Below are positions 1 through 8,685 of a DNA stretch of 64,000 nt, piece after piece. Made by a program: the position numbers and the translations under genes. The stretch comes from Acidobacteriota bacterium (GTDB taxonomy: Bacteria; Acidobacteriota; Blastocatellia; Pyrinomonadales; Pyrinomonadaceae), in assembly GCA_016715115.1 (NCBI GenBank), contig JADKBM010000016.1, positions 1,240,001-1,304,000 on the forward strand, read 5' to 3'. Numbering within the stretch: the first letter of the stretch is position 1; each line of letters begins with the position of its first letter. The notes below the pieces were generated by a model. The model was not told where the DNA came from. It made no database searches and saw only the letters and a list, made by a program, of their open reading frames with translations.

Positions 1-1847
1 CGGCGCACGTCGGCGGAAAATGGATCGCACCGCGGCCCGGGACCGACCCGGCGCTCGCGCAGGCCATCTGCCACGTCTGGATCACAGAGGATTTGTACGA
101 CAAGGACTTCGTAACGAACCGTACAACGGGATTCGACGAATGGAAAGACCATATCCTCGGCGCAAGCGACGGCGTGCCGAAATCGCCCGAATGGCAAGAG
201 GCCGAGACCGGCATTCCCGCCCGCGACGTCCGCGCCCTGGCGCGCGAGTGGGGCTCGAAGAAGACGTATCTCGGCGCCGGCAGTTGGGGATGCGGCGTCG
301 GTGGCGCGGGACGCACCGCGACCGGAATGCAGTGGGCGCGGATGATGACGATCCTCGCGGCGATGCAGGGCTGGGGACGTCCGGGCGTCAACTTCGGCAA
401 TCTCCAGTTCGGAACGCCGCTCGATTTCAACTTCTACTTCCCCGGCTACGGCGAGGGCAGCATCTCGGGCGATCTCGCTTTCAGCGCGAATTCGGCCAAC
501 AACTACCAGCGAATGCCGCACATCGTGACGATGAGCACCGTGCGTCAAAGCATCCCGCGGATCTGGTTTCCCGAGGCGATTACCGAGGGCAAGGCGCAGG
601 GATACCTCACCGACGTTTCGTCCGTTCAGGGCCAGTTTTTCCCGTTCTTTTACCCATCGCCCGGCCACGCCCGCGTCGAAATGCTCTACAAGTACGGTAG
701 CCAGCTTTTCGGCACGATGGTCGGCGGAAACCGCTGGGCACGCGCATATCAGCACGAAAGCCTCAAGTTCATCGTCAACCAATCGGTCTGGCACGAGGGC
801 GAGACGCCGTTCTCGGACATCATACTTCCCGCCTGCACGATCTTTGAGAAATGGGATATCGGCGAGTGGTACAACGTCGGCGCCGGATACGTGCACCATA
901 TGTACTCGATGAACAATCATCGCGTGATCTCTTTGCAGCACAAGTGCATCGAGCCGCTCGGCGAGTCGAAGTCCGACTACGAGATCTTCCTCGCGGTGTC
1001 CGAGAAACTTGGACTCGGAGCGGTTTACTCAGAAGGCGGCACCTCTGAACTCGACTGGTGCAAGCGCGTGTTCTACTCCTCCGATCTGTCGAAGCACATC
1101 TCGTGGCGGCAGTTCCTCAAAAAAGGCTACTTCGTTGTTCCACCGGATCCTGAAACAGCACGCGCGCCGACCGCAAACCGCTGGTTTTACGAGGGCCGAA
1201 AGAAGGACACGCCCGAGCCGTATCCGCTTCCATCGGACTATGTCGGCGAATATCTCGGCGGTCTGCAGACATCGTCGGGCAAGTTCGAGTTCGTCGCCGA
1301 GTCGCTCAAAAAGATCGACGATCCGGACCGTCCGCCGCTCAATCGATATATGCCGTCCTACGAGGATCCGTCGCGCAATCCGGAACTCGCCGATTTTCCG
1401 CTGAAACTTCAGACGCCGCACACGCGCTACGCCTATCACGTGATGGGCGACGACGAGGGCAGCAGCCTCAACGATGTCCGCGAACATCGCGTCTTGAAGG
1501 ACGGGCGCTACTACCTTGTCGCACGGATGAGCAGAAAGGACGCCGACGCGAGAGGCATCAAGGACGATGACTTGATCCGCTTGTGGAACAACCGCGCTTC
1601 AGTGGTCTGTGCGGCTCAGGTCACCGAACGGCTCCGGCCGGGCGTCATAAGCGCCTATTCCGGTTCGGCCAAATACCATCCGGTCGGTGAACCAGGGCGA
1701 TCGACCGATCTCGGCGGCTGTGTGAATATGCTGAATCCGAAAGGGTCGATCACCAAAAAAGGGCACGGGATCAAGCCCAACGCGGTGCTGATCGAGGTTG
1801 AAAAATGGACCGGCGTCGATACCTGGCAGCCGATGGAGAAAAACTGA
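1..1847 (+). CDS. athL: Pyrogallol/phloroglucinol transhydroxylase-like molybdopterin oxidoreductase, large subunit (5' end outside window)
   Basis: This is the C-terminal 614 residues of a DMSO-reductase-family molybdopterin enzyme. The reading frame is open from base 3, so the start and the N-terminal part lie upstream. The visible part contains the family's cofactor-binding stretches, including GSWGCGVGGAGRT followed by a GWGRPGVNFGN segment, and a C-terminal domain ending in LNPKGSITKKGHGIKPN. The following subunit has the architecture of the transhydroxylase beta subunit, and this makes pyrogallol hydroxytransferase the best family match. In characterised members (Pelobacter) the enzyme moves a hydroxyl group between pyrogallol and phloroglucinol without net redox change. 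The catalytic His/Asp residues expected in the N-terminal part cannot be checked here. No twin-arginine signal can be assessed. The stop overlaps the next start (TGATG), so the two are co-translated. A related aromatic hydroxylase or dehydroxylase is the main alternative. Confidence 0.8.
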   Translation, partial: AHVGGKWIAPRPGTDPALAQAICHVWITEDLYDKDFVTNRTTGFDEWKDHILGASDGVPKSPEWQEAETGIPARDVRALAREWGSKKTYLGAGSWGCGVGGAGRTATGMQWARMMTILAAMQGWGRPGVNFGNLQFGTPLDFNFYFPGYGEGSISGDLAFSANSANNYQRMPHIVTMSTVRQSIPRIWFPEAITEGKAQGYLTDVSSVQGQFFPFFYPSPGHARVEMLYKYGSQLFGTMVGGNRWARAYQHESLKFIVNQSVWHEGETPFSDIILPACTIFEKWDIGEWYNVGAGYVHHMYSMNNHRVISLQHKCIEPLGESKSDYEIFLAVSEKLGLGAVYSEGGTSELDWCKRVFYSSDLSKHISWRQFLKKGYFVVPPDPETARAPTANRWFYEGRKKDTPEPYPLPSDYVGEYLGGLQTSSGKFEFVAESLKKIDDPDRPPLNRYMPSYEDPSRNPELADFPLKLQTPHTRYAYHVMGDDEGSSLNDVREHRVLKDGRYYLVARMSRKDADARGIKDDDLIRLWNNRASVVCAAQVTERLRPGVISAYSGSAKYHPVGEPGRSTDLGGCVNMLNPKGSITKKGHGIKPNAVLIEVEKWTGVDTWQPMEKN

Positions 1848-2701
1848 TGGCCAAGAAGTGGAATATGATCGTCGATGTTGCGCGTTGCGACAACTGCCGC
1901 CTCTGCTTTCTGGCGGTGAAAGACGAATACGTCGGCAACGAATTCCCGGGGATCTCGGCGGCGCAACCGTCGCAAGGCCATAACTGGCTCGACATCCGCC
2001 GCAAGGAACGCGGCACTTACCCGATCGTCCGCGCGAACTTCCTGCCTGTAATGTGCAACCATTGCGACAACGCGCCCTGTATGGAGGCGGCCGACGGCGG
2101 CGCGGTTCGAAAACGCTCGGACGGGATCGTGATCATCGACCCGGTGAAGGCAAAGGGCCAGAAACAGATCGTGGACGCCTGCCCGTACGGAGCCGTGTCG
2201 TGGAACGAAGACGAGCAAATCCCGCAGGCTTGGCCCTTCGACGCGCATTTGCTCGACGAAGGCTGGAACCGAACGCGACTCGAGCAGGCGTGCCCGATGG
2301 ACGTCTGCCGTTCGGTCAAGGTCGAGGACGAAGAGATGGATCGAATCCGGGCCGAAGAAGGCCTCGAGGTCCTCGAACCGCAATTGGAAACGCGGCCGCG
2401 TGTCTACTACAAAAACCTGCATTTGTTCAACAGATGCTTTGTTGCCGGAACTCTGGTTCATTCAGTCGATGGCGTCGAAGAATGCGCGTCCGGTGTCGAA
2501 GTTGTTATCGAACGCGACGGATCAGAGATCGCTAGAACGACGACCGACACGTTCGGCGAATTCACGGTCGATGGATTTGAACCGAACAGCGATGGCTACC
2601 GGTTGAAGGCGGACGGAACTTGGGGGCATCTCGCGACCCGTTTTGAGATTGAGGATGAAAGTCTGTATCTCGGCGTGTTTGAACTTGGCGCAAGTTGCTG
2701 A
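1847..2701 (+). CDS. athS: Transhydroxylase-like iron-sulfur small subunit with C-terminal transthyretin-like domain
   Basis: The protein has 284 residues. The ATG shares its A with the large-subunit stop and has GGAG about 8 bases upstream; an in-frame upstream start at 1805 would overlap the large subunit and is less likely. Residues 1-185 form a four-cluster-type ferredoxin subunit with Cys motifs CDNCRLC, CNHCDNAPC, CPYG and CPMDVC, which would carry [4Fe-4S] clusters. The last ~90 residues (GTLVHSVDGVEECASGVEVV onward) form a carboxypeptidase-regulatory or transthyretin-like beta domain. That extra domain is the hallmark of the beta subunit of pyrogallol-phloroglucinol transhydroxylase and is absent from ordinary DMSO-reductase electron-transfer subunits. 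The subunit probably forms a cytoplasmic alpha-beta dimer with the preceding gene product. Confidence 0.8.
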   Translation: MAKKWNMIVDVARCDNCRLCFLAVKDEYVGNEFPGISAAQPSQGHNWLDIRRKERGTYPIVRANFLPVMCNHCDNAPCMEAADGGAVRKRSDGIVIIDPVKAKGQKQIVDACPYGAVSWNEDEQIPQAWPFDAHLLDEGWNRTRLEQACPMDVCRSVKVEDEEMDRIRAEEGLEVLEPQLETRPRVYYKNLHLFNRCFVAGTLVHSVDGVEECASGVEVVIERDGSEIARTTTDTFGEFTVDGFEPNSDGYRLKADGTWGHLATRFEIEDESLYLGVFELGASC

Positions 2702-2728
2702 TCGCCTCGGGCGCTCCGAATCAAATTC

Positions 2729-3928
2729 TCAGAAATGAAAAGCAACAAAACCCGACAGTGCTCGCCTCGTTCCGTTTGATTCAAATGGTCGGAAACGCCA
2801 TTTCGAAACCTCCGTTTCCGCTTTCGTCTTCAGTTTGACATTGTCGGCCTGGGCGTTAGCGTTTGTGACATTACCGTCCTCATCCAGCTTGATAAGTACC
2901 AATATTGAATCTGGGAGAGCCGCGTCGTCCGGTAAGCTGCCCGATTTTTCCGGGATCTGATTCGTCGAATTCGACGATTGTCGCATGTAACGTATCGCCT
3001 CCAGGCGCACCACACCGGTTTTTGAATTCATTCCTTTATAGCCAAAGTCCAACGCACGTGCGCTAAGGTTGATGATTGCAAGAGAAGCTTCATCTGTTGT
3101 TTTTGTGAGCCTAAGAATTCTCTCACGAATGGCATTCGCTTCGGCAGTCAACCCAATTGCGTCTTTGGTCGCCGCCAAAAGGCGCAATCCGTGCACAACA
3201 CTTTCCCAATTGCGGCCAAGGTTCTTTTCCACATTCAGCAAGAATTTTTCGATGACCGGAATAAAAAGTTCAAATTCCGCGCAATTGAAAAGGTTATTTG
3301 CAAGATTAAAAAGAGTCACCAAAAAGAGTTCATCTTGGGGACCGTTGATCCTTTCGCTGATCTCGAGTGACCGGGTGTAAAAATCGCGGTCTTTGGCAAG
3401 TCGATCAAGCATCTTGCGAAGCGAAGGAGATCGATTGTCCCGCAACGGGTGGCGTTCATCGAAATCGGCGAATTCAAAGAAGGCCAATGCCGCCTCGCGC
3501 GAATCGCGACCGAGCGCAGAGTAGTAGGCGACAGTTGGTTCCAGCAGCCCGCGGGTTTCCCGCATCAACCCATCGCGCAAGTAGAACCATTTCACCTTCA
3601 GACTCATGGGTGCCGCAAATTCAGCAACAAACGAGCGCGCCAAAAGTTGCTTCAAAAAAATCGAATACAGAAGATCCGCCCTCTTCCTTGATTCTGAACC
3701 GTCGTCGAGCTTTCCGATTTCAGCCTTGTGGAATGCCTCACCCCGTTCTTTCGCATCTTCTATCTGCTTCATCGATGGCGTTTCAGGGAGTTGCCCAAGA
3801 AGCTGCAAATACTGATTTGAAGCCAAGTCCGTCTTGGTCTGACCAAAAACAGCGAGAGCGAATGTCATGCCGAGAATCCAAATCCCCAATCGCTGTAACC
3901 AACTCCAATAAGAAAATGGGAACCTCAT
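2729..3928 (-). CDS. Exported hypothetical protein with TonB-C-like C-terminal domain
   Basis: The protein has 399 residues. The start at 3928 is chosen because it is preceded by GAGGAAG and yields a signal peptide (MRFPFSY, then a hydrophobic segment to AVFGQ); the frame is open further upstream but that part overlaps peptide deformylase and looks random. The middle of the protein is helical with TPR-like spacing. The last ~70 residues (DSILVLIKLDEDGNVTNAN, then a KWRF segment) resemble the C-terminal domain of energy transducer TonB, a fold that Acidobacteriota often attach to secreted proteins. No enzymatic motif is visible. The gene is convergent with the transhydroxylase pair across 27 bases. 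The function is unknown. Confidence 0.75.
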   Translation of the reverse strand: MRFPFSYWSWLQRLGIWILGMTFALAVFGQTKTDLASNQYLQLLGQLPETPSMKQIEDAKERGEAFHKAEIGKLDDGSESRKRADLLYSIFLKQLLARSFVAEFAAPMSLKVKWFYLRDGLMRETRGLLEPTVAYYSALGRDSREAALAFFEFADFDERHPLRDNRSPSLRKMLDRLAKDRDFYTRSLEISERINGPQDELFLVTLFNLANNLFNCAEFELFIPVIEKFLLNVEKNLGRNWESVVHGLRLLAATKDAIGLTAEANAIRERILRLTKTTDEASLAIINLSARALDFGYKGMNSKTGVVRLEAIRYMRQSSNSTNQIPEKSGSLPDDAALPDSILVLIKLDEDGNVTNANAQADNVKLKTKAETEVSKWRFRPFESNGTRRALSGFVAFHF

Positions 3929-4038
3929 TGATTCTTCCTCACCTTTGATGCTTGCCCGATTCAAAAAACCGTTTTTCACAAATGCAGGATCTTCTCGAAC
4001 AGCTAAAATCCGACAGCTCGCAGCTGACGGAATCGAAT

Positions 4039-4524
4039 TCACCAGGACTTTCGCTTCTTGAAACTCTTGACGATCATATCGCGGCGCATTTTCGGGAGGT
4101 GATCGATGAAGAGTTTGCCGTTGCAATGATCGGTCTCGTGCATAAACGCGCGGGCGGCGTAGCCCTCGGCCTCGCGCTCGAACCATTCGCCTTTCTCATC
4201 CTGAGCGCGGAGTTTGACCTTCATCGGCCTTACGACGACGGCCGGGACCTTGCCGACCGAAAGACATCCTTCCTGACCCGATTGCTCGCCGCTCGTTTCG
4301 ATGATCTCCGGATTCGCGGCGACGAGTTTTACGCCGTCGCAGTCCATCACGAAAAGGCGAAGATTCAGCCCGATCTGCGGAGCCGCAAGCCCGACGCCCT
4401 CGGCGTTGTACATCGTTTCGAACATATCGGCGCAAAGCGCGGCAAGGTCCTCATCGAATTTTTCGACGGGCATTCCGACGTCACCGAGGACGGGAGCGGG
4501 ATATTCAGTGATCGTTCTTATCAT
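4039..4524 (-). CDS. def: Peptide deformylase
   Basis: This 161-residue protein removes the formyl group from the N-terminal methionine of nascent proteins in the cytoplasm. All three family motifs are present: GVGLAAPQIG (residues 43-52), EGCLS (85-89) and HETDH (129-133). They supply the Cys and two His metal ligands and the catalytic Glu. The length is normal for a bacterial enzyme. It lies last in the long minus-strand run, and the 43-base gap upstream of it is filled by AT-rich GATTT-type repeat words. Confidence 0.95.
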   Translation of the reverse strand: MIRTITEYPAPVLGDVGMPVEKFDEDLAALCADMFETMYNAEGVGLAAPQIGLNLRLFVMDCDGVKLVAANPEIIETSGEQSGQEGCLSVGKVPAVVVRPMKVKLRAQDEKGEWFEREAEGYAARAFMHETDHCNGKLFIDHLPKMRRDMIVKSFKKRKSW

Positions 4525-4567
4525 TTCAGAGGGTCAAATCCGAAATCACAAATCGCGAATCAGAAAT
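4525..4567. repeat. Short GATTT-word array filling the gap before def
   Basis: Read on the minus strand, the whole 43-base gap between the stop of the small zinc-ribbon gene and the def start consists of variants of GATTTSGGATTTG (for example GATTTGTGATTTCGGATTTG). The same words make up the arrays at 12674-12777 and 30065-30172, so this is a short member of a dispersed family. Confidence 0.6.
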
Positions 4568-4777
4568 TCAACGGGGGATCACGCCGCGTCGCGAAGTTCT
4601 GTGAAAATCACGTTTCGCGAAGAATCCCTTCTCTTCGCGCATCAGGCATTCCCAGCACACCGTGCGGGCTTCATTCGTGGGACCGACAAACGTATTGTAA
4701 TGGTCCATCTCGCGGTCGCATTCCGCGCAACGGACGGCCGTTTTGTTCATCAGTTTCGGGTCAATCGATTCGATCAT
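4568..4777 (-). CDS. Small zinc-ribbon protein
   Basis: This 69-residue protein has two Cys pairs, CAEC (residues 17-20) and CWEC (about residues 42-45), separated by about 20 residues, as expected for a single zinc ribbon. The tail is basic. The ATG overlaps the stop of the upstream glycosyltransferase (ATGA), which suggests translational coupling. I do not recognise a specific family. A structural or regulatory zinc-binding role is plausible but unproven. Confidence 0.65.
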   Translation of the reverse strand: MIESIDPKLMNKTAVRCAECDREMDHYNTFVGPTNEARTVCWECLMREEKGFFAKRDFHRTSRRGVIPR

Positions 4778-6293
4778 TTTTTCTTCCTCAGCAAGCGGGC
4801 CTTCTCAAGATAAAAACTCTTTTCGTGTTCAATAGTGTAATTCTGTTCGATGAAATTCTCCAACGGACGGCACGATTCGCGAACATCGCATTTTTCGTTC
4901 GTCAAAAGCCAGATCTCTCCGGCCTCGGACGGGATCTCGGACAAGATAAACTCGGTTTGCCGACGCCAGGCTTCCGAGGTTCCGGCCGGAGCCTCGATCT
5001 CCCAGTCAAAATACCTTTCGTCCGGGAAGATCCGGTTGACGCCGCGATAATGATAAGGCAACGCGAGCGCGTCGAATGTCGTAAAGACGATGATCGGCTG
5101 GTTCGGACGCTCGTTTTGCTCGAGAAACGCGCCGACTCGCGCCCAGTCGCCGCGTTTCGCGAGATTCGGATAAAGCATCGTCAGCGAATACGAAAACAGC
5201 GCGAGATAGATCAACAGGATCAACGGCCAGGCCTTCGCCGGCAAAAGACGGTTGAGCACGACGGCGAGCATCAGAACCAGCGGCGCAAACAACACCGCAG
5301 CGTGCCGGATCGCAACATACACTTCGCCGAGCAGAAGGTACGCGACCAAAAAGTACGCGCCGATCGTTGCCGCCGTGACCCCGATCGCGACCAATTTGCC
5401 GTCAAGAATTTCGCGTCGCTTGCGAATCACCAGCGCGATCAATATCACCGCCGCGATTCGCACGAACCAAACGCGAATCAGCGAAACGGTCGAGATCTGT
5501 TCGAGCGGATAGATCTCGGTCGGCATCGCAAAGGTGAGAAACGTGTTCCACAAAAGCTGCAATCCGACGACGAGGCTGCGCTCGGTTTGGAACGCGACCG
5601 TGTTGGCCGCGAATTGCGAGACCACGGCCCAGATCAGCGGCGCGAAAACGATCCCGGCCGCGATCATGTTGAAAAAATAGGCCGCCGCCGCGCGCCACTT
5701 GCGGGTGATCACCAGCGATCCGAAAAGTCCGGCGAGCAGGAACCCGAGATAATAATTGGTGTAGAGCGAAACGACCGCGACGGCGAGAAATGTCAGATTC
5801 GAGCTTCGCTGGATGCGTCCGTCGGTCGAATCGAAATAGGTCGAAAACCATAGGTTCAAGAGGATCAGCGACAGACAGATCACGAGCGAATAGACGCGGA
5901 TCTCGACGCTCGCCCATATGAAAAACGGATGAAGCGCGAAGAGCAGGGTAACGAAAAACGCCGGTCGCTCGTCAAAGAACCGGCGTGCGAGCGCGTAAAA
6001 AGACGAATCGCCGCGAGCGAGCAAATGATCGAAAAGACCCGCGCAAAGAATATCGAACCGCTCAACTCGCGCCACACGCTCAACATCCAGAAATAAAGCG
6101 GCGCCTGTTTTTCGTCGGCGAGCGCATTCTGAAACGCAAAAACAAGTCCGCGTTCGGTGGTGTAGAGCGTCGAGGCCTCGTCGACCCAGATATTGAGAAA
6201 ATACGCGAGCGGAACCGCGATCATCAAATGGGCGAGCATCGCGGCCGAGACGCCGAGGAGCGGAGATCGATTCTGCACACGTTCGTCGTTCAA
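4774..6293 (-). CDS. Polytopic membrane glycosyltransferase (GT39/ArnT-like), frameshifted
   Basis: Two overlapping minus-strand frames together encode one ~506-residue membrane protein. The first part (about 6293-5998) reads LAHLMIAVPLAYFLNIWVDE, then a conserved loop and EKQAPLYFWML, the N-terminal signature of dolichyl-phosphate-mannose-type transferases with a catalytic-type Asp in the first loop. The remainder (5997-4774) holds about nine hydrophobic segments and a soluble C-terminal tail. The switch falls in a five-base A run at 5997-6001 (T run on the coding strand); one extra T would restore a continuous protein. The start is probably the TTG at 6293, which overlaps the methyltransferase stop, though an ATG at 6344 is also in frame. 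It is likely an undecaprenyl- or decaprenyl-phosphate-sugar-dependent transferase acting at the periplasmic face. Either an assembly error or a real inactivating mutation would explain the frameshift. Confidence 0.65.
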
Positions 6294-7159
6294 ACTGCCT
6301 CCGCATCCTTGCGTTCCCGCGGCAAAAGCCTGTACGCAGCCCAAAACAGATCCTCGCTCGGATATGGAAAATTCAACTTTTCAGGAATCAATTTGAGCAG
6401 GAACGAGTCGCCGATCCGATATTTCAGAAGCGAACGCGCGTGCGCGCCGGAGATCTTTTTCGACGGCCTGCCGCCGGCTACCTTTTGGAATCCGATTCCC
6501 TCAAGAAATCCGGTAAGCCCTTTTTCGGAAAAGAACTGCAGAACGCTCGGCGGACTATACTCGTGCCAGGCCCGGCCGAACAAACGCGCCGAAATCGATT
6601 CGCGGTTCCAGGTCTCGATCAGCAGAAGCCCATCGTCGGTCAACAGATCGCGCGCGCGTTCGAACGCGGCGCGCGGATCGTAAAAATGGGCCACGACCTG
6701 AATCATCGAGATCAGATCGAATCTGTCCCGCGTCCGAAACGATTCGAGAGATCCCTTGCGAATGTGAAGCCCGAGCGTCGTCGCGCCGAATTTCGCCATC
6801 TGGGCGTTCGGCTCGAGGCCGGTTCCCTGCCAACCGGAATCGACGAATCCGCGCAGAATGAATCCGGCCGCCGCGCCGACATCCAGCATCTTCCCTTTTG
6901 CGGGAGCAACTCCTGCGATCTTTCGGGCGTACATCCGACCGCGCAGATTGAGCATTTCGCCCTCGGAGAGATAGTCCGAATAGCCGGCGCCGCCGCCGGA
7001 AAAATACGAGTCGTCATAGACCTCTTTAACGTGCTGCTCGCCCGCGGCGATCACGGCAAATCGATGGCCGCACGCGAGACAATCGTGCAACGGATATCCC
7101 TTCGCCTCAAAGGCGAATTTCGAATCGGAACGGCACAGCGGACAGAGTTGATTGGTCAC
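6290..7159 (-). CDS. SAM-dependent methyltransferase with N-terminal zinc ribbon
   Basis: This 289-residue protein begins with a zinc ribbon (CPLC at residues 6-9, CLAC at about 29-32). A class I methyltransferase domain follows, with motif I MLDVGAAAGFIL at about 90-101 and an aromatic C-terminal region. Zinc ribbon plus class I methyltransferase is common in O-antigen and sugar-modification loci, so a sugar or lipid-carrier substrate is likely given the neighbours. The gene lies between two membrane glycosyltransferase genes in the same direction, with 5 bases to the upstream gene. Confidence 0.8.
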   Translation of the reverse strand: MTNQLCPLCRSDSKFAFEAKGYPLHDCLACGHRFAVIAAGEQHVKEVYDDSYFSGGGAGYSDYLSEGEMLNLRGRMYARKIAGVAPAKGKMLDVGAAAGFILRGFVDSGWQGTGLEPNAQMAKFGATTLGLHIRKGSLESFRTRDRFDLISMIQVVAHFYDPRAAFERARDLLTDDGLLLIETWNRESISARLFGRAWHEYSPPSVLQFFSEKGLTGFLEGIGFQKVAGGRPSKKISGAHARSLLKYRIGDSFLLKLIPEKLNFPYPSEDLFWAAYRLLPRERKDAEAV

Positions 7160-7164
7160 TGATC

Positions 7165-8685
7165 TTACTTTCTCAAGTCGAAAACGACGATCTCATCGCA
7201 TTCGGCGACAACCGGAAACTCGCGCCGAAGCGCTTCCTCGAATCCCGGTTTTTGTTTCATATAATACCTTTGTCCGACCATATACTTCGCGCCATCGCCG
7301 GCGATCGAACGGACTTTCGCGACCGACTGTTCTTCGACGCAAACATTGAATCCCTTGCGGTCCAGCCAATAGAACATAAACGACGCATTGTACGCAACCT
7401 CGTAACCGTCGGGATCAAAGCAACGGTCGCCAGAGGCGAGGATCAATCCCGGTTCGGCAATTAGCGGTTTGATCCTTGTAGCGCATACGTAGCTCGGATC
7501 AGTGACGCGGTTTTCGAGAAACCGGGCGCGGATCTGGCGCACATCCACAGCAAAGACGATCAGCGCCACGAACGCAAATGCAAGCATCAAGGCGACCTTT
7601 GACAAATTCACCAAGCCCGAATTGGCACTGAAATTATCCGCGAAGCGGCCCGCAAAACGAATCAATTCGCGAATTCCGGCCCCGAAAAGGAGCGCCGCCG
7701 GCGGAACCGAGAAAATGTGATAATACGCCGCCCAATCGTCGGCCGCGGTTCGCGCCGCGATAATGTAAAAGATGAAACAGGCCGCGGTCCAAACCAGCGC
7801 ATCGCGGACAGCGCGTTCGCGAAACGCGACGATCAGGGCGAATGATCCGATGATGAATCCGCCCAAGGACCAAACCCAGAAGATCTCGGAACCCAAAATC
7901 CCCTTGAGAAAATAAGGATTCGTAAAAAAATCAGCGCCGATCCAGTGATATTCGTTCGAAACGCCGAGCGAGTTTCCGTATGCTTTCCAGAGTCCTTTGG
8001 CGTGAATGTACCAGACCGCCGCCGGAACCAGGCTGACCGCGCCGAAGATCCAAACCCGCCAGCGCGAAAGAACTCCGAATCCGTGCTTTCGCAAAAGCCA
8101 AAACGCGAACAGAAGTCCGATATGGCCCGCCGTCATTTTTGCGAGCAGCGCCAACGCCGTAAAAAGCGCAGCCCAGGCGAAATCTCCGTCGCGCTCGCGG
8201 TCGATCCACCGTACGAAGAACAATACGCTCGCAAGGTAAAAGAGCAACATCAACCCTTCCGGCTGAATCGATGTCGAAAATTCGACGATCAACGGATTGA
8301 AGGCAAAAAACGCGGCCGCGGCGACGAGGCCCGGACCGTCGAGGTATTCGCGTGCAAGTTTGAAGAAGACCAACAACGTCAAAAGCGAGAAGGCCAACGC
8401 CCAGACGCGACCTAAAACGTCGTTGACACCGAACAACTTGTAGGTCACCGCGATGATGAAAGGGTAAAGTGGAAACTCCATTTCGGCGTAACCCGGCGAC
8501 GTTCCGCGCCAGTCGATTCGCGGATAGAAGATGTTCAACGACTCGGTCGCAAAATTCCGCGCGACCGCGCCGACGTCCGATTCCCGCCACAACGACCTTT
8601 CGATCGGCCGCAGCACATCCGCGAGACGAACTGCGGCCCCGATCACAAAAATCGCCGCCAAGATATACGTAAGTCGTCGGTTCAC
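7165..8685 (-). CDS. Polytopic membrane glycosyltransferase (dolichyl-phosphate-mannose transferase-like)
   Basis: The protein has 506 residues. The start is the GTG at 8685, whose GTGA overlaps the stop of the UbiA-family gene; the frame is open much further upstream but that part is an antisense shadow of UbiA. After an N-terminal membrane helix comes a periplasmic loop with WRESDVGAVARNF and YPFIIA, typical of GT39/GT83 enzymes that use polyprenyl-phosphate sugars. About ten further membrane segments follow, then a soluble C-terminal region of ~120 residues. Co-location with a DPPR-synthase-like gene suggests that a polyprenyl-phosphate pentose or hexose could be its donor; this is inference. 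Confidence 0.8.
   Translation of the reverse strand: MNRRLTYILAAIFVIGAAVRLADVLRPIERSLWRESDVGAVARNFATESLNIFYPRIDWRGTSPGYAEMEFPLYPFIIAVTYKLFGVNDVLGRVWALAFSLLTLLVFFKLAREYLDGPGLVAAAAFFAFNPLIVEFSTSIQPEGLMLLFYLASVLFFVRWIDRERDGDFAWAALFTALALLAKMTAGHIGLLFAFWLLRKHGFGVLSRWRVWIFGAVSLVPAAVWYIHAKGLWKAYGNSLGVSNEYHWIGADFFTNPYFLKGILGSEIFWVWSLGGFIIGSFALIVAFRERAVRDALVWTAACFIFYIIAARTAADDWAAYYHIFSVPPAALLFGAGIRELIRFAGRFADNFSANSGLVNLSKVALMLAFAFVALIVFAVDVRQIRARFLENRVTDPSYVCATRIKPLIAEPGLILASGDRCFDPDGYEVAYNASFMFYWLDRKGFNVCVEEQSVAKVRSIAGDGAKYMVGQRYYMKQKPGFEEALRREFPVVAECDEIVVFDLRK

Noticed and set aside
3952..5853. 633-residue plus-strand frame
   Set aside because: It runs antisense over def, the zinc-ribbon gene and the glycosyltransferase, whose protein families are clear. 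The translation is Arg-rich and without motifs.
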